A stretch of 64,000 nt of DNA from Algoriphagus sp. (GCF_030694375.1 NZ_JAUXYL010000046.1:225964-289963), one strand, 5' to 3'. Counted from the first letter of the stretch, positions 42,526 to 50,113 are shown. Program-made: numbers and translations. The notes: generated by a model not told the origin, from the sequence alone.

Positions 42526-43377
42526 TCAAAAGGTGAGAATCCTTTCCCTTACCTGCTCCATCAGCCACATGGGTGTGGAGGTCGCCCCACAGATCCCTAC
42601 AGTTTCGTTGGGATTGAACCAATCACTCTCAATCTGTTCAGCGTTGGAAACAAAATAAGTATTTTGATTTTTATCCTTGCAGACATTGTAAAGAACCTTT
42701 CCGTTCGAAGATTTGGTTCCACTGACAAATATAATCTTGTCAAACTTTTCGGCAAAATCCCGAAGTTCTTTGTCCCGGTTTGACACTTGGCGGCAGATCG
42801 TATCATTGGTGTTGACAGTGATGCCGTTTTGTCTTAGGATTTCATTGATTTCGTAGAATTTATCGGTGCTTTTGGTCGTCTGACTATACAGCGTGATGCT
42901 TTTTGGCAGACTTGAGATGTCCAATTCTGAAATATCCTGAAAGACTACTGCCTTATTGTTGGTTTGTCCCAGTAGGCCGATCACTTCTGCATGACCATGT
43001 TTACCGTAGATGTAGATCGTTTCGTCCTTGTCAAAAGAATTTTTAATTCGATTTTGCAGCTTCAGTACCACCGGGCAGCTTGCATCGATCAGAGTCAGGT
43101 TATTTTTTATGGCCAATTCGTAGGTAGAAGGGGGCTCTCCATGCGCACGGATAAGTACTTTTTCATCTTTCAGTCCATAGAGCTCCTCATGATCAATGAT
43201 CTTTAGGCCTTTTCTGGTCAGTCGGTTGACTTCCTCATCATTATGGACAATATCACCAAGACAAAAAAGGTACCCCTGCTCTTCAAGAATCTCTTCGGCC
43301 ATCTCTATGGCGTAAACCACCCCAAAACAGAAGCCGGAATGATTGTCAATTTGAACCTGAAGATTTTTCATAAGCAT
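42526..43377 (-). CDS. ispH: 4-hydroxy-3-methylbut-2-enyl diphosphate reductase
   Basis: A 283-aa iron-sulfur enzyme producing IPP and DMAPP in the last step of the MEP pathway. The three cluster cysteines are in GFCFGVVYAI, IDASCPVV and NDTICRQVSNR; GICGATSTPMWLME is also characteristic. An ATG two codons later (43371) is an equally good start. Its place between crtY and crtW, with 5 and 16 bp gaps, links isoprenoid precursor supply to pigment synthesis and makes it likely to be co-regulated with the carotenoid genes. Confidence 0.93.
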   Translation of the reverse strand: MLMKNLQVQIDNHSGFCFGVVYAIEMAEEILEEQGYLFCLGDIVHNDEEVNRLTRKGLKIIDHEELYGLKDEKVLIRAHGEPPSTYELAIKNNLTLIDASCPVVLKLQNRIKNSFDKDETIYIYGKHGHAEVIGLLGQTNNKAVVFQDISELDISSLPKSITLYSQTTKSTDKFYEINEILRQNGITVNTNDTICRQVSNRDKELRDFAEKFDKIIFVSGTKSSNGKVLYNVCKDKNQNTYFVSNAEQIESDWFNPNETVGICGATSTPMWLMEQVRERILTF

Positions 43378-43382
43378 TAAAA

Positions 43383-44090
43383 CTACTTTGGACCCGGATT
43401 GTTTTTTTTGCTTCGAATACTTTCGAAGATACTGATATTCACAAGAAAGAGCGTCATGGAATAGATCGTGTCCTCGATTGGTACGGTCCAGATCCTGATT
43501 CCCAGATTCTCTGCATTATTATAAATCACAATAGGCTCTTCGGTCAGCCCTCCTGTCAATATTCCATTACAAAGCATCAAAGGAATCAAATGAACGAGGT
43601 AAGCGAACATAAATCTGCCCAAGTATTTATCATTGAAAATCATAAAATGCACTAAAAGTGCTGCGGCGCCTACCAAGAAATTGACTGAGGTGTACCATTT
43701 ATCCAGATGAAAGAGACCCAAGCCAATGAGGAAGGGAATCACGACGTAGACAAAAGGTTTGGCGAATGGTTGGAAATAGTCTTTTGGAAAAAAATAAATC
43801 AAAACTTCATATATAAAGACACAGGCAAATGGTACTGTGATGAAAAAAAGCCATTCCTCCAGTGGAAGGTCAAAGAAATAGATTCCTAAAAGGTATCTGG
43901 GATTGAATTCCCAAACGCCCATTTGCGTAAACCAATAATCCCAACTCAGAAAAACTGCTCCAGTGATCAGAATAGCCGGAAAAAGCGCATACCAATGAGA
44001 GGAGAATTTAACCCGGTGTTCGAAAGATCGAGCGAGTGGATAAGATATCGCAAAAAGGTTTACACCAAGATAAATATACTTTTCCATCAC
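43383..44090 (-). CDS. crtY: Lycopene cyclase, fusion type (CrtYcd-like)
   Basis: A 235-aa membrane protein with about six to seven hydrophobic segments and two copies of the CrtYc/CrtYd signature: PLEEWLFFITVP in the first half and PIEDTIYSMTLFL in the second. Gram-positive bacteria split these into two genes; in some Bacteroidota and archaea they are fused. A fusion-type cyclase has been described from an Algoriphagus carotenoid cluster. It closes the lycopene end(s) to beta rings. The start overlaps the crtB stop by ATGA. Confidence 0.88.
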   Translation of the reverse strand: MMEKYIYLGVNLFAISYPLARSFEHRVKFSSHWYALFPAILITGAVFLSWDYWFTQMGVWEFNPRYLLGIYFFDLPLEEWLFFITVPFACVFIYEVLIYFFPKDYFQPFAKPFVYVVIPFLIGLGLFHLDKWYTSVNFLVGAAALLVHFMIFNDKYLGRFMFAYLVHLIPLMLCNGILTGGLTEEPIVIYNNAENLGIRIWTVPIEDTIYSMTLFLVNISIFESIRSKKNNPGPK

Positions 44091-44929
44091 GTGAGGCCGA
44101 GTTTGGATTCGAAATAGGTGCCTACCAAGAGCGATATTTTCTGGGAGTTGGGAATTCGGATTCGAGTTTGAGTAATTGTTTCTGCCGGGAGGCCTTTAAT
44201 TTTATCAAATAGTTTTTGGTAGTAGAGGTAGGCGACTTTCACGCCCAATTTGGCGCTTTTCGGCAACTGCTCTATTCCAATCAAGGAATCATTGAAGTCC
44301 TTTTGGATATCATCTTCAATGCGCTTTTTTACAGACTGATTAAATTGGTTAAAATCAACACCCGGGAAATAAACTCTTCCCCGCTCTTCAAAATCACTTT
44401 TTATGTCACGCAGGAAATTCACTTTCTGAAAAGCAGCGCCGAGCTTACAGGCCGGTTCTTTCAGTTTTTCATACATGGCTACATCTCCTTCACAGAAAAC
44501 CTTGAGACACATCAATCCGACCACCTCGGCCGAACCATAGATGTATTCGTGGTATTTGGAATCGTTGTAGGATTTGAAATCAAGATCCATTTCCATACTG
44601 TGGAGAAATGCCTCGATCAGGTCCAGGTCGATTTTATATTTGTTGACGATTAACTGGAATGCATGCAGTACAGGGTTGAGTGAGATGCCCGCTTTAATCG
44701 ATTCATAGGTATCTTTCTTAAATCGCTCCAGAAGTGCTTGTTTGTCCTGATTATGAAAAGTGTCCACGATTTCATCAGCATACCTCACAAAGCCATATAT
44801 GGCGTAAATAGGCAGGTGTAACTTTCTGTCCAGGGTCTTAATTCCTAGCGTAAAACTAGTGCTGTACCGCTGGGTAATCAGACGGCTACACTCTAGCGTT
44901 GTTTGGTCATATAGCGCAATTGCATCCAT
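44087..44929 (-). CDS. crtB: Phytoene synthase
   Basis: A 280-aa squalene/phytoene synthase joining two GGPP molecules. The two Asp-rich motifs are RYADEIVDTF (about residue 50) and NFLRDIKSDFEERGRVYFP (about 165-185). The length of about 280 aa is typical. It lies 21 bp after crtI and overlaps crtY. A GGPP synthase (crtE) is not in the window. Confidence 0.94.
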   Translation of the reverse strand: MDAIALYDQTTLECSRLITQRYSTSFTLGIKTLDRKLHLPIYAIYGFVRYADEIVDTFHNQDKQALLERFKKDTYESIKAGISLNPVLHAFQLIVNKYKIDLDLIEAFLHSMEMDLDFKSYNDSKYHEYIYGSAEVVGLMCLKVFCEGDVAMYEKLKEPACKLGAAFQKVNFLRDIKSDFEERGRVYFPGVDFNQFNQSVKKRIEDDIQKDFNDSLIGIEQLPKSAKLGVKVAYLYYQKLFDKIKGLPAETITQTRIRIPNSQKISLLVGTYFESKLGLT

Positions 44930-44950
44930 TGCTTTAATATACCTTTTTGT

Positions 44951-46435
44951 CTACAAATTGTTTTCTTTCATCACTTCTCTCGCCACAACTCCCCCGGAAA
45001 TCAATGATGGGGGGACACCGGGGCCCGGTACCGTCAGCTGTCCGGTGTAGTACAGATTGCTTACTTTTTTATTTTTCAGACTGGGTTTTAAGATCGCAGT
45101 TTGAAGTAAAGTGTTAGCCAGTCCGTAAGCATTGCCTTTAAAGGCATGGTAATCCGACTTGAAATCGCTGTGTGCATAGGAGCGCTTGTATATTACATGA
45201 CTGCGTACTTCCTGCCCTGTGATTTTTTCAAGTCTATCCATGATGATGTGGTAGTATTTTTCCCGCATCTCTTCCGAATCTTCGAGATCTGGAGCAAGTG
45301 GAATCAGCAAGAACATATTTTCCATACCCTCTGGAGCTACTGTTGGGTCAGTAATTGAAGGTACTGAAGCGTAAAACAAAGGTTTGTCAGGCCATCTTGG
45401 ATTTTTGTAAATCGCATCTGCATGTGGGCCCAGCGGTTCGTCAAAGAAAAGATTGTGATGTCTAAGGTTCTTCAATCGTTTATTTACTCCAAGATAAAAC
45501 AGTAAGCTTGAGGGAGCCATGACTCGTTTATCCCAATATTCCTCGGAATAGTTACTGTAAGCAGGGTCGAGCAAATGCTTGTCTACATGGTGGTAATCAG
45601 CACCTGCTACTACTACATCAGCAAGGATTTTTTCCCCGGATTTCAAACGGACGCTTTTGGCAAGTCCGTTCTCGATCTCAATTTGGTCTACTTCAGCAGA
45701 ATAGCGAATTTTTACTCCTTTTTCTTCTGCTAAGGCTACCATGCCTTTGATGATTTCGTGCATCCCTTTTTTGGGATACCAAGTTCCCAATGCAATGTCT
45801 GCGTAGTTCATCAGGCTGTAAAGTGCTGGGATATTTTCGGCTGTTTCTCCCAAAAAAAGCACTGGGAATTCCATCAGACGAATGATTTTATCATGGGAAA
45901 AGAATTTCCGCACGTGCTTTGACATGGATTGGAAAATATCCATCCGGATCATATCGACCAGCAAGCCCGGTGAGGCAAATTCGAGAAGAGACCGACTTGG
46001 TCGATTTACCAAATCATGGATTCCGACTTGGTATTTGTATTTTGCCTGAGCCAAAAATTTATCCAACTGCGCTCCCGCCCCGGGTTCGATCTCGTCCAGT
46101 ATTTTTTTGAATTCCTTCAGATCAGCAGGAATATCCAGTAGGTCATTCTCACCATAAATTACTGTGTAGGATGGATCAAGCCTCACCAAATCGTAATAAT
46201 CTGATGGTTTTTTTCCAAAATGTGCAAAATAATTTTCGAACACATCAGGCATCCAATACCAACTGGGACCCATATCAAAAACAAACCCCTGGTGTTCGAA
46301 CTTTCTGGCTCGACCGCCCGGGGAATCGTTTTTTTCAAGAAGGGTGACTAAACAACCGGTACTATTTGCAAGATGTGTGGCGGCTGAGAGTCCGGCAAAA
46401 CCGGAGCCAATAACCACTACCTGTTTTTTACTCAT
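44951..46435 (-). CDS. crtI: Phytoene desaturase
   Basis: A 494-aa FAD enzyme. The N-terminal dinucleotide-binding motif is VIGSGFAGLSAATHLA, followed by LLEKNDSPGGRARKF. The C-terminal signature is YYTGQLTVPGPGVPPSLISGG. The length and GPSWYWMPDVFENYF near residue 57 fit CrtI of Bacteroidota rather than CrtD or CrtO. It converts phytoene to lycopene by four desaturations. It follows the sigma-factor gene by 4 bp. Confidence 0.92.
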   Translation of the reverse strand: MSKKQVVVIGSGFAGLSAATHLANSTGCLVTLLEKNDSPGGRARKFEHQGFVFDMGPSWYWMPDVFENYFAHFGKKPSDYYDLVRLDPSYTVIYGENDLLDIPADLKEFKKILDEIEPGAGAQLDKFLAQAKYKYQVGIHDLVNRPSRSLLEFASPGLLVDMIRMDIFQSMSKHVRKFFSHDKIIRLMEFPVLFLGETAENIPALYSLMNYADIALGTWYPKKGMHEIIKGMVALAEEKGVKIRYSAEVDQIEIENGLAKSVRLKSGEKILADVVVAGADYHHVDKHLLDPAYSNYSEEYWDKRVMAPSSLLFYLGVNKRLKNLRHHNLFFDEPLGPHADAIYKNPRWPDKPLFYASVPSITDPTVAPEGMENMFLLIPLAPDLEDSEEMREKYYHIIMDRLEKITGQEVRSHVIYKRSYAHSDFKSDYHAFKGNAYGLANTLLQTAILKPSLKNKKVSNLYYTGQLTVPGPGVPPSLISGGVVAREVMKENNL

Positions 46436-46439
46436 CGGA

Positions 46440-46952
46440 TCAATTTTTATGCTTGTAAACGATCAAGTCTTCCTTGAGCAGTTTACGGGCAATATGAATC
46501 CTATTTTTTACAGTTCCAATCGGTATTTGAAGCTTCTCTGCGATTTCATGATACTTAAATCCGCGGAAATGCATCATAAATGGAGTTTTATAAACATCAT
46601 CAAGTTTGTCAATGGCTTCATTAATGTCATCCATGGTGAAATTTCCGAAGACACCATTTTCAATCAAAGAATCACTGGAATTGATGTAATGTAGATTATC
46701 TGTAGTGTCAACAAAAGTCCCCCTTCTCACCATTCGCTGATAGTTGGTGATGAAGGTGTTTTTCATGATCGTATACAACCATGCTTTCAGGTTGGTTCCT
46801 TCTGTAAACTTATCCTTGTTGGTAAATGCTTTCACCATAGTATCCTGCAAAAGGTCATTTGCATCGTCAACGTCTCTTGTCAATTTCATGGCAAAAGGCT
46901 TTAACGAACTTGAAAGCTTGTTAAGTGAGTAGCTAAATTCTAGAGTCGTCAT
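46440..46952 (-). CDS. ECF-type RNA polymerase sigma factor, first gene of the carotenoid operon
   Basis: A 170-aa sigma-70 family protein starting MTTLEFSYSLNKL at 46952; the eight residues encoded upstream are rejected because the dyad and -7 box overlap them. Region 2 is DDANDLLQDTMVKAF with the -10 recognition helix LKAWLYTIMKNTFITNYQR; region 4 is DDVYKTPFMMHFRGFKYHEIA and IPIGTVKNRIHIARK. No anti-sigma gene is adjacent, unlike CarQ-CarR of Myxococcus. In this position it may boost transcription of the crt genes or of a wider light or oxidative-stress regulon. Confidence 0.9.
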   Translation of the reverse strand: MTTLEFSYSLNKLSSSLKPFAMKLTRDVDDANDLLQDTMVKAFTNKDKFTEGTNLKAWLYTIMKNTFITNYQRMVRRGTFVDTTDNLHYINSSDSLIENGVFGNFTMDDINEAIDKLDDVYKTPFMMHFRGFKYHEIAEKLQIPIGTVKNRIHIARKLLKEDLIVYKHKN

Positions 46953-46965
46953 GGCTGTTTGTTTT

Positions 46966-46995
46966 TGTTGAATCAAATCTAGTAATGATTAAACA
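46966..46995 (-). promoter_or_regulatory. Operator dyad 1 overlapping the -7 box of the sigma-crtI operon
   Basis: Plus-strand sequence TGTTGAAT (46966-46973), 14-bp spacer, ATTAAACA (46988-46995): an inverted repeat with one mismatch. The spacer contains, on the minus strand, the perfect -7 box TAGATTTG (46974-46981). A protein bound here would block promoter opening. The likely binder is the MerR/B12 regulator encoded just upstream. Confidence 0.65.
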
Positions 46996-47004
46996 AAAAA
47001 CAAG
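46974..47004 (-). promoter_or_regulatory. Promoter of the sigma-factor/carotenoid operon
   Basis: Minus-strand -33 box CTTG (47001-47004) and -7 box TAGATTTG (46974-46981) are separated by 19 bp, matching the Bacteroidota consensus TTTG-N19-21-TAnnTTTG in 11 of 12 scored positions. Transcription would start about 15 bp before the ATG at 46952. Confidence 0.65.
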
Positions 47005-47009
47005 CACAA

Positions 47010-47050
47010 TGTTGAATTATTTTTCAAAAAGATTCAACAAAAATTAAACA
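47010..47050 (-). promoter_or_regulatory. Operator dyad 2 plus an extra half-site upstream of the -33 box
   Basis: Plus-strand sequence TGTTGAAT (47010-47017), 14-bp spacer, ATTCAACA (47032-47039): a perfect inverted repeat, displaced exactly 44 bp (4 x 11) from dyad 1. A further half-site ATTAAACA follows 11 bp later (47043-47050). Regular 11-bp phasing resembles the tandem sites used by CarH proteins. Confidence 0.6.
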
Positions 47051-47090
47051 TCAAAGCGAATTCGCCTCAAAAAAGGTTCTGAGAATGAAA

Positions 47091-47118
47091 AAAGGCGTTT
47101 TTTGGTAAAAACGCCTTT
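47091..47118 (-). terminator. Intrinsic terminator of the crtZ-regulator unit
   Basis: AAAGGCGTTTTT (47091-47102), loop TGGT and AAAAACGCCTTT (47107-47118) make a perfect 12-bp stem, followed on the minus strand by a T-rich tail. It separates the MerR-type regulator gene from the promoter of the sigma-crtI operon. Confidence 0.9.
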
Positions 47119-47145
47119 GTTTAATCGAATGATATTTTTGTTAAA

Positions 47146-48042
47146 CTATTTTACTTCAGAGATCAGATTCATTTCGTCCAGGAAATCTTTGATATCTCGA
47201 ATGTAATTCATCAGTTTCACATTGACAGGCATAACAAGGTCGTGACCGATGACCTGATAACCCGTGACCAAAAGTTGAGTTTTGGGAAAGCGGGCAGAAA
47301 GGGAGTGCAGGTAATCTTGGGCATGTTCAGATGAGGGAGATGTCGTGATTACCGTCATCATGAAGTCTGGCTGATGGATTTTATATACTGCCATTAAATC
47401 TTCATTGGGAGTATTCTGGCCCAGGTAAATCACCTTGTTTCCTTTGCTCTTGATCAAATAGGAGGCAAATAAGAGGGAGATTTCATGAAGTTCACCTTCT
47501 GGTAGAAACAAAAGAAATTTTTTGCCTTCACCATTGGCCACTTGTCCATCAATGGCCACAATTAACTTTTGGCGTACAAGATTTGAGATAAAATGCTCAT
47601 GAGCTGGGTTGATTGCTCCTGTCTGCCACAGTACGCCAATTTTGGACATGAAAGGATAAATGATATTCATCATGGTCTGCTCAAACCCCAGTTTCAGGAT
47701 ATTGGTAGAGAGCACCTTGTCAAATCGGTCCTCATCCATTTCTATCATACAGATAGTTAAGGCATGGATTTGGTCGTCGTGGGTGAGGGTCCTGTCCGTA
47801 AGCTTCATTACCTCCCGCCTCAATTCATCCATGTCCATGGATGCGATTTTGCTTATTTTATAACCATTGTCATTAAGTAAAGCGACATTGAGAATAAGTT
47901 TGAGGTCATCATCATCATAAAAACGAATGTTGGTGTCTGTCCGCTTAGGGCTAAGCAGATTGTAGCGTTGTTCCCAAATACGAAGGGTGTGGGCCTTGAT
48001 CCCCGACAACTGTTCCAGATCTTTTATCGAATATGTGCTCAA
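47146..48042 (-). CDS. carH: MerR-family regulator with B12-binding domain (CarH/LitR-like)
   Basis: A 298-aa regulator. N-terminal MerR winged helix (about 3-70): YSIKDLEQLSGIKAHTLRIW, then NIRFYDDDDL. A helical bundle carries the CarH signature W-x9-EH (W139, E149, H150). The Rossmann-like cobalamin domain (about 175-290) starts FLLFLPEGELHEISLLF; H186 is the expected lower-axial ligand, within E-L-H-E-I-S, whereas the usual motif ends in G. In CarH, adenosylcobalamin holds a DNA-bound repressor in the dark and light destroys it. The start is TTG (48040-48042), overlapping the crtZ stop as TTGA. It likely represses the carotenoid operon and perhaps its own. Confidence 0.87.
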   Translation of the reverse strand: MSTYSIKDLEQLSGIKAHTLRIWEQRYNLLSPKRTDTNIRFYDDDDLKLILNVALLNDNGYKISKIASMDMDELRREVMKLTDRTLTHDDQIHALTICMIEMDEDRFDKVLSTNILKLGFEQTMMNIIYPFMSKIGVLWQTGAINPAHEHFISNLVRQKLIVAIDGQVANGEGKKFLLFLPEGELHEISLLFASYLIKSKGNKVIYLGQNTPNEDLMAVYKIHQPDFMMTVITTSPSSEHAQDYLHSLSARFPKTQLLVTGYQVIGHDLVMPVNVKLMNYIRDIKDFLDEMNLISEVK

Positions 48043-48485
48043 TTTTCTTCGTTTTTAAAGAATTTTTTGGGTACTACAAACAAACCAAAAGAGACTGCAT
48101 CTTCCTTTTGGTTAGTTCGGTGATGCGCCTGATGTGCTTTAAAAATTCCCTTTAGGAATGTGTTTCTTGGTCGATCAAACCATTTTAATCTACGATGAAC
48201 TAATACATCGTGCAACACGAAATACAACACACCATAAAGGCTGATTCCCATACCTATCCAAAAGCGGTAGTCAAGTAGCTCCGCTCCCAGAACTATTAGT
48301 ATCAAAGCAATGCTTCCGAATAAAAGAGAAAACAAATCATTGAGCTCGAAAAAACTTTTCGAAGGCTGATGATGCGTTTTGTGGATCATCCAAAGTGGGC
48401 CATGCATCAGGTATTTGTGAATAAACCAACCAGAAAATTCCATGGCAGCAAATCCTAATGCTATAAATCCTATTGCTGTAATCAT
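48039..48485 (-). CDS. crtZ: Beta-carotene hydroxylase (CrtZ type)
   Basis: A 148-aa di-iron membrane hydroxylase adding the 3-hydroxyl to a beta ring. Histidine motifs are all present: FIHKYLMHG, IHKTHHQPSK, LHDVLVHRR and AHQAHH. The protein has four membrane segments and ends in a charged tail. It forms a two-gene unit with the CarH-like regulator (4-bp overlap), so the regulator is produced together with a pigment enzyme. Confidence 0.9.
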   Translation of the reverse strand: MITAIGFIALGFAAMEFSGWFIHKYLMHGPLWMIHKTHHQPSKSFFELNDLFSLLFGSIALILIVLGAELLDYRFWIGMGISLYGVLYFVLHDVLVHRRLKWFDRPRNTFLKGIFKAHQAHHRTNQKEDAVSFGLFVVPKKFFKNEEN

Positions 48486-48581
48486 TACCGAAACAACTTG
48501 ATTTAAATGGTTTTGTTAAATTTTAATTCAAATCTGTGTTATATGTTAGGAGAATTGGTAATTATTCTGAATTAAATTTGG

Positions 48582-49247
48582 TTAAACCTCCAAGGTAAGG
48601 TTTAAAATCGCAAAGAAAATAATCAAAGCCATCAATAGAAAAACGCTAATTGGATTGGATTTTTCAAAATTTGCTTTCCGATAAATCAGTTGAATAAGAA
48701 AGGAAACGCCTAACCAGCCCAAATAATTGGTTGTTGGAATAACGTCAAACTTCCAAACCCAAAAATCAAGGGCTACAGCAACCGGCTCAATGATGTAATC
48801 CAATGCAGTCATTGCACTTGCAGCAAAAAAAGCAGCATAATAATCATTGGGAATTTTGTGAAAAAGGGAGCCGGTTAAATAACTCAGAATAAACCAATTG
48901 ACACCGATAATTATGGGGACATCCCAAAGTTTTGTGCCTAAAGTGTGGCCATAGACATAGTCTCCATAGAGATATCCTGTATGGATGCCTATTATCTCGG
49001 ATCCAAAGCCTATCCAAAAAGCAGCTGCTGCAAAGATCGGAAATGCGTCGGTCCAGCCTTTATGAAAAGCTAGAATCAAAATCAAGGAGGTTAATAACTG
49101 TGCAGGAGTCAGTTTCAAAAACAAATCCTGATATTCAGGTAGGCTGAGACCAATAATCCCTACCAAATGAAGCGCAACGATTATTATCTTGGCTATCAGT
49201 AGTTTGGTAATCCGAGGCTCCCCACGGGAAGGGACATATTTGTGCAT
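48582..49247 (-). CDS. cruF: Carotenoid 1',2'-hydratase-like membrane protein (CruF family, DUF422)
   Basis: A 221-aa membrane protein with about seven hydrophobic segments. The family core is AFWIGFGSEIIGIHTGYLYG (about 77-96), then YGHTLGTKLWDVPIIIGVNW and ALDYIIEPVAVALDFW. CruF adds water at the acyclic psi end of gamma-carotene-type molecules, giving the 1'-hydroxyl found in saproxanthin, myxol and flexixanthin. It stands 96 bp upstream of crtZ with its own likely promoter. Confidence 0.82.
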   Translation of the reverse strand: MHKYVPSRGEPRITKLLIAKIIIVALHLVGIIGLSLPEYQDLFLKLTPAQLLTSLILILAFHKGWTDAFPIFAAAAFWIGFGSEIIGIHTGYLYGDYVYGHTLGTKLWDVPIIIGVNWFILSYLTGSLFHKIPNDYYAAFFAASAMTALDYIIEPVAVALDFWVWKFDVIPTTNYLGWLGVSFLIQLIYRKANFEKSNPISVFLLMALIIFFAILNLTLEV

Positions 49248-49343
49248 ATTTGATTGAGTAGGCGGCAGTTCGTATTTGGATTCCTAACTTTACAGTCTCG
49301 CAATTGTTAGCCACAAAAGTAAATAAAACCCCATTCACTGATT

Positions 49344-49646
49344 ATGATCCTCTACAATATTACTATAAACGTAAGCCCGGACATCGAGCAGGACTTTATT
49401 TTATGGATGAAAAGCACCCATATTCCCGAAGTGATGGAAACCGGGATTTTTCATGAGCATAAGTTTTTCAGGCTAATTCATGATACGGATGACGGATCCA
49501 CCAATTATTGTATTCAGTTTTTTACCGAAAGTCTAAAATTGATGATGGAGTATGAAAGTAAGCATGCACCCGGACTTCGGACTAAGACGCAATCGCGCTA
49601 CAAGGATAAGGCAATAGCTTTTCGGACTTTGCTCGAAACTATCTGA
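49344..49646 (+). CDS. DUF4286 family protein
   Basis: A 100-aa protein reading MILYNITINVSPDIEQDF, then WMKSTHIPEVMETGIF and KFFRLIHDTDDGSTNYCIQF. This matches DUF4286, a Bacteroidota family with a ferredoxin-like (dimeric alpha-beta barrel) appearance. The function is unknown. It is divergent from the cruF-like gene and 2 bp before tspO, so it forms a two-gene operon. Confidence 0.85.
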   Translation: MILYNITINVSPDIEQDFILWMKSTHIPEVMETGIFHEHKFFRLIHDTDDGSTNYCIQFFTESLKLMMEYESKHAPGLRTKTQSRYKDKAIAFRTLLETI

Positions 49647-49648
49647 AT

Positions 49649-50113
49649 ATGCCAAACTACCTCAAATTTCTGATTAGTATAGCCCTACCTCAAATAGCCG
49701 GAGGCTTGGGAGCTTTTTTCACTTTTACTTCGGTACAAACGTGGTTTCCGACGCTCATTAAGCCCAGTTGGAATCCGCCAAGCTGGCTATTTGGACCCGT
49801 ATGGACACTGCTTTATGTGCTGATGGGAGTCGCCTGCTACCTGATTTGGAAAAGCGATCATCCTCTGAAAAAACCAATTCTGAAGCTTTACGCGGTACAA
49901 TTGATTCTCAACGCACTTTGGTCTCCGGCTTTTTTTGGAATGCAATCCCCACTTTTTGGTCTGTTGGTCATAATTCCGCTTTGGGTAGCGATTGTCCTTT
50001 GTATCCTTCAGTTCCGTAAAGTTAGTCCACTGGCTTCAGGGCTGATGGTGCCGTATCTGCTTTGGGTGACCTTTGCTACGGCATTGAATACGGCGATTTT
50101 TGTTTTGAACTGA
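49649..50113 (+). CDS. tspO: TspO/MBR family protein
   Basis: A 154-aa, five-helix, tryptophan-rich membrane protein. Signature residues are PSWNPPSWLFGPVWT (about 40-53), LYVLMGVACYLIW, and NALWSPAFFGMQSP. TspO binds porphyrins and, in Rhodobacter, tunes pigment gene expression in response to oxygen. A place next to the carotenoid genes is suggestive of a light, oxygen or tetrapyrrole link, but this is inference. Confidence 0.9.
   Translation: MPNYLKFLISIALPQIAGGLGAFFTFTSVQTWFPTLIKPSWNPPSWLFGPVWTLLYVLMGVACYLIWKSDHPLKKPILKLYAVQLILNALWSPAFFGMQSPLFGLLVIIPLWVAIVLCILQFRKVSPLASGLMVPYLLWVTFATALNTAIFVLN

Noticed and set aside
46977..47145. ATTMAACA repeats as a CRISPR-like array
   Set aside because: Units are 8 bp, alternate in orientation and coincide with a promoter; they fit operator half-sites, not CRISPR repeats with spacers.
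48486..48581. A third copy of the TGTTGAAT-N14-ATTMAACA dyad before crtZ
   Set aside because: Half-site-like sequences (TGTTAAAT at 48514, GTTAAAC near 48581) occur, but the 22-bp start-to-start spacing is not met; the region is AT-rich and chance matches are expected.
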